Shown here in pieces: positions 7,664 through 15,347 of a DNA stretch of 33,506 nucleotides. A program made the translations under genes and the position numbers. The first letter of the stretch is position 1; each line of letters opens with the position of its first letter. This DNA is from Paludibacteraceae bacterium. GTDB taxonomy: Bacteria; Bacteroidota; Bacteroidia; Bacteroidales; Paludibacteraceae. The notes under the pieces were generated by a model. That model was not told the origin of the DNA and made no database searches. It was given only the letters and a program-made list of their open reading frames with translations. Where the stretch lies: the NCBI GenBank assembly GCA_023227695.1, contig JALNVE010000006.1, positions 1 through 33,506 on the forward strand, in the 5' to 3' direction.

Positions 7664-8617
7664 ATGAGGAAATTACTGATGGCCCAGGATTTGGGCGATT
7701 TGAACAAGGCCGTAAAAGAGGCTTTGGAGGTCAAGAAAGACCGTTTCGCTTATAAAAAGCTGGGTGAAAACAAGACCCTTCTTTGTGTTTTCTTCAACAA
7801 CAGCCTCCGTACCCGTCTAAGTACTCAGAAGGCGGGTATGAACTTGGGTATGAACACAATGGTGCTCGACATTAACCAAGGCGCATGGAAATTGGAGACC
7901 GAACGCGGTGTTGTTATGGACGGCGACAAATCAGAACACCTTTTGGAAGCCATTCCCGTTATGGCTCAGTTCTGCGATGTTATCGGTGTACGTTCATTCG
8001 CACGTTTCGAGAGCAAAGAGTTCGATTATCAGGAGACGATTTTGAACCAGTTCATCAAATATTCAGGAAAGCCAGTCTTCAGTATGGAGTCAGCTACTGT
8101 TCACCCATTGCAGGCCTTTGCCGACTTGATTACCATTGAAGAGCACAAGAAAGTGGCTCGTCCAAAGGTAGTTTTGACATGGGCACCGCATCCTCGTGCA
8201 CTTCCGCAGGCTGTTCCTAATTCATTCGCAGACTTCATGAACGAGGCTAATGTTGACTTTGTCATCACACACCCTCAAGGATATGAGTTGGATCCTAAAT
8301 TTGCACGTGGTGCAAAGATCGAGTACAATCAGGACAAAGCTTTGGAAGGTGCAGACTTTGTCTATGCAAAGAACTGGTCAGCATACATGGATCCTAACTA
8401 CGGACAGATTATCAGCAAAGATATGAGCTGGACAGTAACTTCAAAGAAGATGGCTTTGACAAACAACGCATTCTTCATGCACTGCTTGCCTGTTCGTCGT
8501 AACATGATCGTTACAGATGAGGTCATCGAAAGCCCACAATCTTTGGTAATTCAAGAGGCAGCCAACCGTGAGATTTCTGCTGAGACAGTGATCAAACGTA
8601 TCTTAGAGAGCCTTTAA
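7664..8617 (+). CDS. argF': N-succinylornithine carbamoyltransferase (ArgF'-type)
   Basis: This 317-residue protein transfers the carbamoyl group of carbamoyl phosphate to an N-acylated ornithine in the Bacteroidota arginine pathway. Visible landmarks are the carbamoyl-phosphate loop NNSLRTRLS (about 45-53), DINQGAWKLETERG (about 69-82), HPLQAFADL and HCLPVRRNM. From memory it lines up almost without gaps with the Bacteroides fragilis succinylornithine enzyme. Published work shows that residue 90 sets acyl choice: Pro in the B. fragilis enzyme, Glu in the Xanthomonas acetylornithine enzyme. Here residue 90 is Ser (MDGDKSEHLL). The Glu-to-Ser change is reported to give succinylornithine activity, so that substrate is favoured. 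A hairpin terminator follows. Confidence 0.9.
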   Translation: MRKLLMAQDLGDLNKAVKEALEVKKDRFAYKKLGENKTLLCVFFNNSLRTRLSTQKAGMNLGMNTMVLDINQGAWKLETERGVVMDGDKSEHLLEAIPVMAQFCDVIGVRSFARFESKEFDYQETILNQFIKYSGKPVFSMESATVHPLQAFADLITIEEHKKVARPKVVLTWAPHPRALPQAVPNSFADFMNEANVDFVITHPQGYELDPKFARGAKIEYNQDKALEGADFVYAKNWSAYMDPNYGQIISKDMSWTVTSKKMALTNNAFFMHCLPVRRNMIVTDEVIESPQSLVIQEAANREISAETVIKRILESL

Positions 8618-8627
8618 TCCAATAGAG

Positions 8628-8663
8628 AAGAAGAGGCAGCCAACCTTGGTCTCTTCTTTTTTT
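8628..8663 (+). terminator. Terminator after argF'
   Basis: AAGAAGAG (8628-8635) pairs perfectly with CTCTTCTT (8651-8658) and is followed by a T-run ending at 8663. The 15-base loop contains CCAACCTTGG, which can partly pair with itself. This is a reasonable intrinsic terminator. Its 3' arm can also pair with the next hairpin. Confidence 0.7.
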
Positions 8664-8670
8664 ATAACTT

Positions 8671-8701
8671 AGAAGAGACGGGAAAAATTCCCGTCTCTTC
8701 T
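8671..8701. repeat. Perfect 14-bp inverted repeat next to the terminator
   Basis: AGAAGAGACGGGAA (8671-8684) and TTCCCGTCTCTTCT (8688-8701) are exact complements with an AAA loop. No T-run follows on the + strand. The 5' arm also matches GTCTCTTCT (8649-8657) in the preceding terminator over nine bases, so the two structures compete. It may shield the argF' transcript end or modulate read-through into the exchanger gene at 8738. Confidence 0.65.
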
Positions 8702-8737
8702 AATGATTCAAAATTTCTTCAACATTACAAAGGAAAT

Positions 8738-9673
8738 ATGTTACTATCCATTCTTGGCCTTTTAGGCGGTTTAGCAATTATTGTACTAGGAGCAAATAAA
8801 TTAGTAGATGGAGGTTCTGCCTTAGCAGCCCATTATAATATCCCAAACATTGTGATCGGTCTTACTATCGTAGCATTCGGAACATCTGCTCCTGAATTGA
8901 TTGTCAGTAGCATGTCTGCCATAGAGGGTCAATCTGCATTAGCATTAGGAAATGTATTGGGTTCTAACATATTCAACATTTTAGGCATCATCGGTATTTC
9001 TGCCATGATCTATCCAATGAACATTTTGAAAAACACCACGACCATTGAGGTACCTTACGCCATCCTTTGCTCACTCGTTATTTTAGGAACTTTCTTCATA
9101 GGTGAACAGGCCATTGGGATATGGGAAGCGGTTTTTTTCCTTGTTCTTTTCGGAGTTTTCAATATTTACACTACGTACGTAGCCACACATAACCAAGCTG
9201 AAGAGGTAAGCATCAAGACCCTATCCTTATGGAAATCCATTCTATTCATTATTATAGGTTTTGCAGGCCTCTTCTTAGGAGGAAAATGGTTGGTCAATTC
9301 TGCCATTGAGATTGCTACGGTAATGGGCATTTCAGAACGCATCATCGCAGTTACGATCATCGCCATCGGCACTTCCCTACCCGAGCTTGCCACCTCTGTC
9401 GTAGCAGCCCGAAAGCACCAAGTCGAAATGGCAGTTGGAAACGTTATCGGTTCCAACATCTTCAATACCCTATTGATTTTAGGTGTATGCGGTTTGATTT
9501 CTCCAATCGAGATGGCAACTGAAAGTTTGATGGATATCTATTTGAACATCTTCGCAACCTTGTTATTGTTCCTTTTCATCTTCACAGGAAAAGGCCGTCA
9601 GATCGAAAGATGGGAAGGTTTCTTACTGATCTGTATTTATGTGGCTTATGTGGTTTATTTAATAGTAGGATAG
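8738..9673 (+). CDS. Na+/Ca2+ exchanger-family membrane protein (CaCA, YrbG-like)
   Basis: The 311-residue protein is almost entirely hydrophobic, with about ten membrane segments arranged as two inverted halves. Each half has the exchanger alpha-repeat: AFGTSAPELIVS followed by GNVLGSNIFNILG in the first, and AIGTSLPELATSVVAA followed by GNVIGSNIFNTLL in the second. The acidic residues in these motifs bind cation in the family. It should move Ca2+ (or a similar cation) against Na+ or H+ across the inner membrane. It stands alone between the arginine terminator and the resorcinol cluster and shows no link to either. Length matches bacterial members. Confidence 0.9.
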   Translation: MLLSILGLLGGLAIIVLGANKLVDGGSALAAHYNIPNIVIGLTIVAFGTSAPELIVSSMSAIEGQSALALGNVLGSNIFNILGIIGISAMIYPMNILKNTTTIEVPYAILCSLVILGTFFIGEQAIGIWEAVFFLVLFGVFNIYTTYVATHNQAEEVSIKTLSLWKSILFIIIGFAGLFLGGKWLVNSAIEIATVMGISERIIAVTIIAIGTSLPELATSVVAARKHQVEMAVGNVIGSNIFNTLLILGVCGLISPIEMATESLMDIYLNIFATLLLFLFIFTGKGRQIERWEGFLLICIYVAYVVYLIVG

Positions 9674-9733
9674 ATCATCAAATACGAATCAACTTGATTT
9701 TGACAGAGGAATTTTAAAGCGTAATACATTATT

Positions 9734-9743
9734 CGAAATTTCG
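9734..9743. promoter_or_regulatory. Palindrome CGAAATTTCG upstream of the DAR cluster
   Basis: A perfect ten-base palindrome lies in the 253-base gap before the cluster, about 150 bases upstream of its promoter. A related palindrome, AACGAATTTCGTT, occurs at 12109-12121 before the first ACP gene. They may be operator sites for one regulator, but short AT-rich palindromes also arise by chance. Confidence 0.25.
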
Positions 9744-9889
9744 TAGTAACATGTATTTGCAGGAATTTTTGCTGTCCATAAAACCGCGTGAAACTGACCA
9801 AAATTCATCTCGTTTAATAATTATGCTTTCTACTAAGTTCTGCCTATAACTGCACTTGTTTATTCATCTACAATTTTCCTTTTTTTTAT

Positions 9890-9897
9890 TATATTTG
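9890..9897 (+). promoter_or_regulatory. -7 box (TATATTTG) of the DAR cluster
   Basis: TATATTTG matches TAnnTTTG and lies 29 bases before the first gene of the cluster, just after a T-rich tract. Transcription would start near 9904, leaving a leader of about 20 bases. No TTTG -33 box was seen at the usual spacing, so the promoter may need an activator. Confidence 0.6.
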
Positions 9898-9926
9898 CAC
9901 TCATTTTAATCTGTTAAGGAAGAGAA

Positions 9927-10376
9927 ATGCATAGAGGAATAGGTAAAATAGCAGAAGCAGCCTTGATAGACCGCACAACGGTACAAGTCCGATTCAGCGA
10001 AGTAGATTCCATGCGCATCGTGTGGCATGGCGAATATATTCGCTATTTTGAAGATGGACGAGAATCTTTTGGCAGACGATACGGGCTCTCTTATATGAAC
10101 CTCTATGAAGCAGGTTATAAAGTTCCAATAGTGGAGATCAACTGTGAATACAAATCGCCTTTGATGGTAGATGACAGAGCTATTGTCGAAACACGATTTA
10201 TTAACAAAGATTCTGCTAAAATAGTTTTTGAATATTCTGTTTTTAGAGAAGCAAATAATACTTTAGTTGCAACGGGCAGAAGCGTACAAGTTTTCTTAGA
10301 CAACGAGGATCAACTTGTCTTATCGAACCCGGATATTTATTTGGAATGGAAAAAGAGATGGAAAATCATAGAGTAG
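9927..10376 (+). CDS. Hotdog-fold acyl thioesterase (4HBT-like)
   Basis: The 149-residue protein has the 4-hydroxybenzoyl-CoA thioesterase motif VRFSEVDSMRIVWHGEYIRYF (split at the conserved Asp, residue 27 region), followed by a long helix and a beta sheet. The family hydrolyses acyl-CoA or acyl-ACP thioesters. In aryl polyene and flexirubin clusters such proteins occur routinely and may release or edit acyl chains on the carrier. It is the first gene after the cluster promoter. Its 3' end overlaps the next gene by 31 bases (or 19 if that gene starts at 10358), which suggests translational coupling. Dehydratases share this fold, so a hotdog dehydratase is a less likely alternative. Confidence 0.8.
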   Translation: MHRGIGKIAEAALIDRTTVQVRFSEVDSMRIVWHGEYIRYFEDGRESFGRRYGLSYMNLYEAGYKVPIVEINCEYKSPLMVDDRAIVETRFINKDSAKIVFEYSVFREANNTLVATGRSVQVFLDNEDQLVLSNPDIYLEWKKRWKIIE

Positions 10377-12103
10377 TATATGCTGTTGGTGATAATATCA
10401 TCACCTCTTTAGGCACAACCACTCGCGAAAATGTGGACAATATTCAGGCCGAAAAGACAGGAATAAAGAGATACGAGGACGCCTCTTTGTTTCCAGAACC
10501 TTTCGTTGACTCTATTATTGACGATAGCCATTTGATAACTTTGCCTTTGTGGGAAAAGTTATCCAACTATCACCGTTTGGAGAAACTAATGATCCTCTCG
10601 GCTTCCGATGCTTTGCAGAGATGCGGTGTTGATGCCAGTTCCAAACGTACCGCTTTCATCTTCTCCACTACCAAAGGAAACATTGATCTGATTGCCAAAT
10701 CAGAGACTTTGAATCCCGACGCCGAGCTTGCTAACATGGCGCTTCATGTCTCTACTTTCTTCAAGTCTACAAACAAACCCTATATAATTTCAAACGCTTG
10801 TATTTCAGGAGTTTTGGCCATTCTTTTAGGTCAAAGGCTTTTGAAATCAGGTGAATACGACCATGTGGTTCTGATTGGTGGCGATTTGACGACGGAGTTT
10901 ATCATTTCCGGCTTCATGTCATTCAAATCGGTCAGCCCTAACCCATGCAAGCCTTACGACAAAAGTCGTGATGGATTGTCGATGGGCGAAGGCGTAGCTA
11001 CATTGATTTTGTCTGTCGACAAGTCGTTGGTCAAAGACGCAACACCTATCATGGTAGCCGGTTGCTCCAGCAGCAATGATGCCAACCACATCTCAGGCCC
11101 GTCACGTACAGGTCATGAGTTGCACCTAGCCATTACCCATGCCATGGAAGAGGCTGAATTAAAGGCATCAGACATCCACATGATAGAAATGCACGGAACA
11201 GCCACTGTCTACAATGACGAGATGGAGTCGAAGGCCGTAGGCCTTACCCATTTGGAGAGTTCTCCGCTATTGAGTTTAAAGGGTTACATTGGACATACAA
11301 TGGGAGCATCCGGACTGATTGAGTCCGTTGTTTGTTTGGAAGCCATCCGCAGACAAATGTTGTTCCGCACATTAGGATTCTCAGAATTGGGTGTGCCTGT
11401 AAATGTCAATGTGACAACAGAGACCCGTCCAGCACAGATAAAGAACATACTGAAGACCGCATCCGGTTTCGGAGGCTGCAACGCAGCTGTTATCTTCTCT
11501 ACCGAGAAGAGCGGCAACAAAGTGCCAAACGATGATTGCGCAAAGACCATCAAAGAATGCGTTATCGCCGACAAAAAGGTGATGATTGACGGAAAGACTG
11601 TTTTTGACGGTTCTGACTACCAAGACTACGCAGCCTTCATACGTGCAGCCTTCAAGTCCATTTCTGAGCCATACATGAAGTTCTCCAAGATGGACGACCT
11701 TTGCAAACTTGGACTTATTGCAACTGAATTCCTTTTGCAAGGTGTAAATCTGCACGAAAAATATGCAGAGGACGAGATTTCCATGCTTTTGGCCAACCGT
11801 TACTCCTCATTGGACACGGATATTACGCACCAGCACATCATCGACGACAGAAGCACTTATCAGCTAAGTCCGGCTGTGTTTGTCTACACATTGGCCAACA
11901 TTGTAATGGGCGAAGTCAGCATCCGAAACAAATTCAAAGGAGAGAACCTCTTCCTGATAGATGAGAAGTTTGACAGAAAACGAATGGAACAAATCGCATC
12001 TCTCTCCCTCTCCTGCCAGAACACAAAAGTGATGATAGTAGGTTGGGTAGATTTCTTAAAAGATGATTATTCTGCTCATTTACTATTAGTTGAGAAGAAA
12101 TAA
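10346..12103 (+). CDS. Ketosynthase with an added C-terminal half-ketosynthase domain
   Basis: Residues about 8-385 form a complete condensing enzyme of the FabF type. The Cys-His-His triad is present: Cys152 in SNACISG, His283 in MHGTATVYND and His317 in GYIGHTMGASG. The protein then continues to 585 residues, some 180 more than FabF. The extension contains ISMLLANRYSSLDTD and SPAVFVYTLANIVMGE, then KFKGEN. These resemble the stretch just before the nucleophile of another ketosynthase, but the chain ends without the cysteine half. So a truncated, inactive second KS-like domain seems fused on. An alternative start at 10358 removes four residues. It overlaps the thioesterase gene. Probable role: chain initiation or extension on an ACP. 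Confidence 0.8.
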   Translation: MEKEMENHRVVYAVGDNIITSLGTTTRENVDNIQAEKTGIKRYEDASLFPEPFVDSIIDDSHLITLPLWEKLSNYHRLEKLMILSASDALQRCGVDASSKRTAFIFSTTKGNIDLIAKSETLNPDAELANMALHVSTFFKSTNKPYIISNACISGVLAILLGQRLLKSGEYDHVVLIGGDLTTEFIISGFMSFKSVSPNPCKPYDKSRDGLSMGEGVATLILSVDKSLVKDATPIMVAGCSSSNDANHISGPSRTGHELHLAITHAMEEAELKASDIHMIEMHGTATVYNDEMESKAVGLTHLESSPLLSLKGYIGHTMGASGLIESVVCLEAIRRQMLFRTLGFSELGVPVNVNVTTETRPAQIKNILKTASGFGGCNAAVIFSTEKSGNKVPNDDCAKTIKECVIADKKVMIDGKTVFDGSDYQDYAAFIRAAFKSISEPYMKFSKMDDLCKLGLIATEFLLQGVNLHEKYAEDEISMLLANRYSSLDTDITHQHIIDDRSTYQLSPAVFVYTLANIVMGEVSIRNKFKGENLFLIDEKFDRKRMEQIASLSLSCQNTKVMIVGWVDFLKDDYSAHLLLVEKK

Positions 12104-12108
12104 CTTGA

Positions 12109-12121
12109 AACGAATTTCGTT
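12109..12121. promoter_or_regulatory. Palindrome AACGAATTTCGTT before the first ACP gene
   Basis: A perfect 13-base palindrome with a central T lies in the 50-base gap between the large ketosynthase and the first ACP gene. It resembles CGAAATTTCG at 9734. It could be an operator or the stem of a small hairpin separating translation of the two genes. Confidence 0.25.
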
Positions 12122-12153
12122 ATAAAATAGAAACTGTAATATAGATTTTTTGA

Positions 12154-12411
12154 ATGGAAGATTTAATAAAGAACTTAAAAGTGCAATTGATTGAAGAGTT
12201 GAATCTTGAAGATGTGAAACCACAGGACATCGACACAGACGCTCCACTTTTCGGAGACGAAGGTTTGGGTCTTGACTCCATTGACGCTCTAGAAATCATT
12301 CTTCTTCTTGAGAAACATTATGGATTGCACATCGGCGACCCAAAAGAAGGAAAGAAAATTTTCTATTCCATCCAGACTTTAGCAGACTTTATTTCTGCAA
12401 ATAAGAAATAA
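12154..12411 (+). CDS. Acyl carrier protein 1
   Basis: This 85-residue acidic protein carries growing acyl chains on a phosphopantetheine arm. The attachment serine is Ser42 in GLGLDSIDALE. Helix content and length are typical of type II ACPs. It is followed after 4 bases by a ketosynthase and then a CLF-like partner, so the three form a cassette. A second cassette with the same order lies at 22360-24896. The two ACPs share long stretches such as DSIDAxExxLLLExxY but differ in the C-terminal helix (GDPKEGKKIF here, DDPKKRREVL there). That could give partner specificity. Confidence 0.95.
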   Translation: MEDLIKNLKVQLIEELNLEDVKPQDIDTDAPLFGDEGLGLDSIDALEIILLLEKHYGLHIGDPKEGKKIFYSIQTLADFISANKK

Positions 12412-12415
12412 AAAA

Positions 12416-13609
12416 ATGAGCAGTTACGTAACCGGCATCGGTGTCATATCAGCAATCGGCAAGAATGTAAAGGAGAACCTCGAAGCACTATTGGCTAAAA
12501 GGACGGGCATTTCATGCCTCACTCTTTTCGAGTCCACACACGACGTGCCTGTGGGCGAGCTGAAGCTCTCTAACGAACAGCTTCAGCAGATGCTCGGATT
12601 GCCGATAACGAAGACCTATTCACGTACCGCCCTTTTGGGCATGGTGGCAGTCAAAGAGGCCTTGACAGATGCAGGCATAAAGACCAACTCCGGTTTGAGG
12701 ATTGGCCTCATCTCTTCCACCTCAGCGGGAGGAATGGATCTAAGCGAGAACTTCTACAAAGAGATGCTTGCAAAGCCCAATGGAGGACGATTACGTAACG
12801 TCATTTCCCACGATTGCGGTGACAGCACGGAGAAGATTGCAGACTTCGTCGGCATCCGCGACTACGTGACCACCATCAGCACGGCCTGTTCCTCATCGGC
12901 CAATGCCATTATGTTGGCAGACCGTATGCTGAAGCACAATCTGCTCGACGTTGTTGTGGCAGGAGGTATTGATCCACTTTGTCTGTTTACGATCAATGGT
13001 TTCAGTTCGTTAATGATTTTAGATAATGAGTTGTGTCGTCCGTTCGACGAGACTCGTGCCGGCCTCAACCTAGGCGAAGGTGCCGGTTTCATTGTGCTGC
13101 AACGCGAAGACACTTTAAAAGACAAAAAGCCTTACTGCCAATTAGCAGGATATGCGAACGAGAATGATTCTTACCACCAAACGGCAACTTCGCCTGACGG
13201 TGACGGACCTTTACGCGCTATGGCAGGAGCCTTGAAAAAAGCAGGTTTGAAACCTGAGGATGTGGACTATGTCAATGTTCACGGAACAGGAACAGGCAAC
13301 AACGACCAATCGGAAGGTACCGCCTTGAAGCGACTTTTCGGCGATAAGATTCCCCATTTCAGTTCGACAAAGGTCTATACCGGCCATATACTAGGCGCCG
13401 CAGGAGGAATCGAGGCTGTTTACTCCATCCTCTCCATCACACACGATGTGGTATTCTCCACCTACAATTTCAAGAACCCGATGACAGATATCATGCTCAC
13501 GCCAGTGGTGGATACCATCCATAACGCAGGCGTTAACGTTGTAATGTCCAATTCGTTCGGATTCGGAGGAAATGTCTCCTCATTAGTTTTCTCTTCCCTA
13601 AAAAAATAA
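12416..13609 (+). CDS. Beta-ketoacyl-ACP synthase, cassette 1
   Basis: A 397-residue FabF-type condensing enzyme that extends an acyl chain by decarboxylative condensation with malonyl-ACP. The triad is intact: Cys158 in STACSSSAN, His289 in NVHGTGTGN and His324 in YTGHILGAAG. The glycine-rich C-terminus NSFGFGGN is conserved. It starts 4 bases after ACP 1 and ends 5 bases before a catalytically dead partner. That resembles the KS-alpha/CLF heterodimers of aryl polyene and type II polyketide systems. It resembles the cassette 2 enzyme at 22631 throughout. Confidence 0.93.
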   Translation: MSSYVTGIGVISAIGKNVKENLEALLAKRTGISCLTLFESTHDVPVGELKLSNEQLQQMLGLPITKTYSRTALLGMVAVKEALTDAGIKTNSGLRIGLISSTSAGGMDLSENFYKEMLAKPNGGRLRNVISHDCGDSTEKIADFVGIRDYVTTISTACSSSANAIMLADRMLKHNLLDVVVAGGIDPLCLFTINGFSSLMILDNELCRPFDETRAGLNLGEGAGFIVLQREDTLKDKKPYCQLAGYANENDSYHQTATSPDGDGPLRAMAGALKKAGLKPEDVDYVNVHGTGTGNNDQSEGTALKRLFGDKIPHFSSTKVYTGHILGAAGGIEAVYSILSITHDVVFSTYNFKNPMTDIMLTPVVDTIHNAGVNVVMSNSFGFGGNVSSLVFSSLKK

Positions 13610-13614
13610 CAGGT

Positions 13615-14643
13615 ATGAAGAGTTGTTACATAGAAAATATTAGCTCAATCAGCCCTCAGAACACTTTCGGTACAGAAGAGTTCCTAGACAACATTGTCGA
13701 AAGGAATCCCGAAATGCCTTATCTGTCGGCCATTGAGCCTGATTATAAGCTCTACATCCTCAACGCAGGATTGCGCAGACGAATGAGCCATGTCATCAAG
13801 ATGGGCGTAGCCGCCGCACTCGAATGTGCGAAGGGCTCTTCGGTCGAGAATCCAGATGCCATCATAACCGCTACAGGTCTTGGTTGCTTAGCCGACACGG
13901 AGAAGTTTCTGAACTCTATCGTGGTTAATCACGAGCAGCTTTTAAACCCTACAGCATTTATTCAGTCTACATTTAATACGATTGGTGCTCAGATTGCACT
14001 AATCCTACAAAATAAAGGATATAACTTCACGTATGTTCACCGCGGGTTCTCTTTCGAGACAGCGTTGATTGATGCCATGATGCAGTTGACCGACGACGAG
14101 GCAACACGTGTTTTAGTAGGAGCTATAGACGAGATTACCCCTTCCGAGTATGAAGTGACAAAACGTTTGGGTTTCTGGAGAAACGGGGCCGTAATGGGCG
14201 AAGGGGCACAATTCTTTATGCTCTCTTCTGAAAAGACAGAAAGCTCATACGCTGAGTTAATAGACGTTCATCAGTTCCAATTGAAGGATAACGAAAAAGC
14301 TGACGACAGAATCAACTCCTTTTTGGATAAGCATTCGCTTACGATGAAGGATGTTGATTTAGTGGTTTTAGGCAACAGTGGAGACAAGCTTTTGGATGTT
14401 CCGTTTCAGAACTTTAAAAGCGAAATTTCATCCAACACTCCTACTGCAGAATTTAAGCATCTTTGCGGTGAGTATCATACAGCAGCATCGTTTGGTGTTT
14501 GGTGTATTGCCAACATTCTGAAAAGACAGAAACTGCCGTTCGCTATGCATCCTAACGGTAAGGTTGACAAATTGGAGCGAGTACTTTTGTATAACTCGTA
14601 CCAAAACGTCAACCACTCGATATATCTTCTTGAAGCTATTTAG
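13615..14643 (+). CDS. Chain-length-factor-like inactive ketosynthase, cassette 1
   Basis: The 342-residue protein has a ketosynthase fold but lacks the catalytic residues. At the nucleophile position the sequence reads HRGFSFETAL, with Gly144 where Cys would stand. The HGTGT motif is replaced by LGNSGD and the last histidine region by CGEYHTAASFG. Such proteins pair with an active KS and set chain length. A conserved RRMSHVIKMG segment near residue 55 is shared with the cassette 2 partner at 23832. It lies directly behind its presumed KS partner. The start at 13615 leaves only 5 bases between the genes, supporting coupled translation. Confidence 0.85.
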   Translation: MKSCYIENISSISPQNTFGTEEFLDNIVERNPEMPYLSAIEPDYKLYILNAGLRRRMSHVIKMGVAAALECAKGSSVENPDAIITATGLGCLADTEKFLNSIVVNHEQLLNPTAFIQSTFNTIGAQIALILQNKGYNFTYVHRGFSFETALIDAMMQLTDDEATRVLVGAIDEITPSEYEVTKRLGFWRNGAVMGEGAQFFMLSSEKTESSYAELIDVHQFQLKDNEKADDRINSFLDKHSLTMKDVDLVVLGNSGDKLLDVPFQNFKSEISSNTPTAEFKHLCGEYHTAASFGVWCIANILKRQKLPFAMHPNGKVDKLERVLLYNSYQNVNHSIYLLEAI

Positions 14644-14655
14644 AATATTAAACAT

Positions 14656-15342
14656 ATGGTGGTTCCGCTATTTCTGATATTAATTTTTGCAATTCTGATC
14701 TCGTTGGTGTATGCCTCTTACGAGATTTCGTCAGGGTTTTATGTCAAAGCATATTGCAGAAAGAAAACGACAGAGAAAGTAGTAGCACTTACATTTGACG
14801 ACGGTCCACATCCAGAGAACACAGAAAAAGTTCTCTCGGTACTGAAGAGATGGGAGGTTGAAGCAGCTTTTTTCTGCATTGGCGAGAATGTAAAGAAATA
14901 TCCTGGATTGGTAGAAAGGATGTTTGTCGAAGGACATCTTATTGGGAATCACTCCTATTCTCACGTGAATAGTTTCCCTTTGTTGAAGAAAGAGAAGATG
15001 GTGAACGACATTCGGAAAGCCGACGATGTTATTTATGCATCAACAGGCGTACCCGTCCACTATTTCCGTCCGCCATTCGGAATAACCAATCCTTTGGTAA
15101 AGAAGGCTTTGAAACACTTCGATTACTATGTGATTGGTTGGAGTATCCGTTCGTTCGACACAACAACAGACAATGTAGAGAAGATTGTTGCCCGCATTGA
15201 GCGACAGATAAAACCAGGAGCTGTTATCCTGATGCACGATAAGCTTCCCTACTCCGCAGAGGTTTTGGAACGTGTACTCACCTTCCTTACCGAAAACGGA
15301 TACGAGATAAAAAGAGTAGATAAATTGTTCAATATAATTTGA
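14656..15342 (+). CDS. NodB-type polysaccharide deacetylase-like protein
   Basis: The 228-residue protein has an N-terminal membrane anchor (about 3-20) and a NodB homology domain. Motif 1 is TFDDGPHP (residues about 47-54), motif 2 is GNHSYSH, motif 3 is FRPPFG, and a late LMHDK supplies the last histidine. These bind metal and catalyse N- or O-deacetylation of carbohydrates in the family. The metal ligands (Asp, His, His) look intact. It lies inside the lipid cluster, between the CLF and the LolA-like gene, which it precedes by 5 bases. Similar genes occur in flexirubin clusters of Flavobacteria as I recall. The true substrate could be a sugar or an acylated precursor. Confidence 0.85.
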   Translation: MVVPLFLILIFAILISLVYASYEISSGFYVKAYCRKKTTEKVVALTFDDGPHPENTEKVLSVLKRWEVEAAFFCIGENVKKYPGLVERMFVEGHLIGNHSYSHVNSFPLLKKEKMVNDIRKADDVIYASTGVPVHYFRPPFGITNPLVKKALKHFDYYVIGWSIRSFDTTTDNVEKIVARIERQIKPGAVILMHDKLPYSAEVLERVLTFLTENGYEIKRVDKLFNII

Positions 15343-15347
15343 TAAAC

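Noticed and set aside
8738..9673. Exchanger gene as part of the DAR cluster
   Set aside because: It has a separate gap of 253 bases and a promoter before the cluster; CaCA exchangers are not known partners of such pathways.
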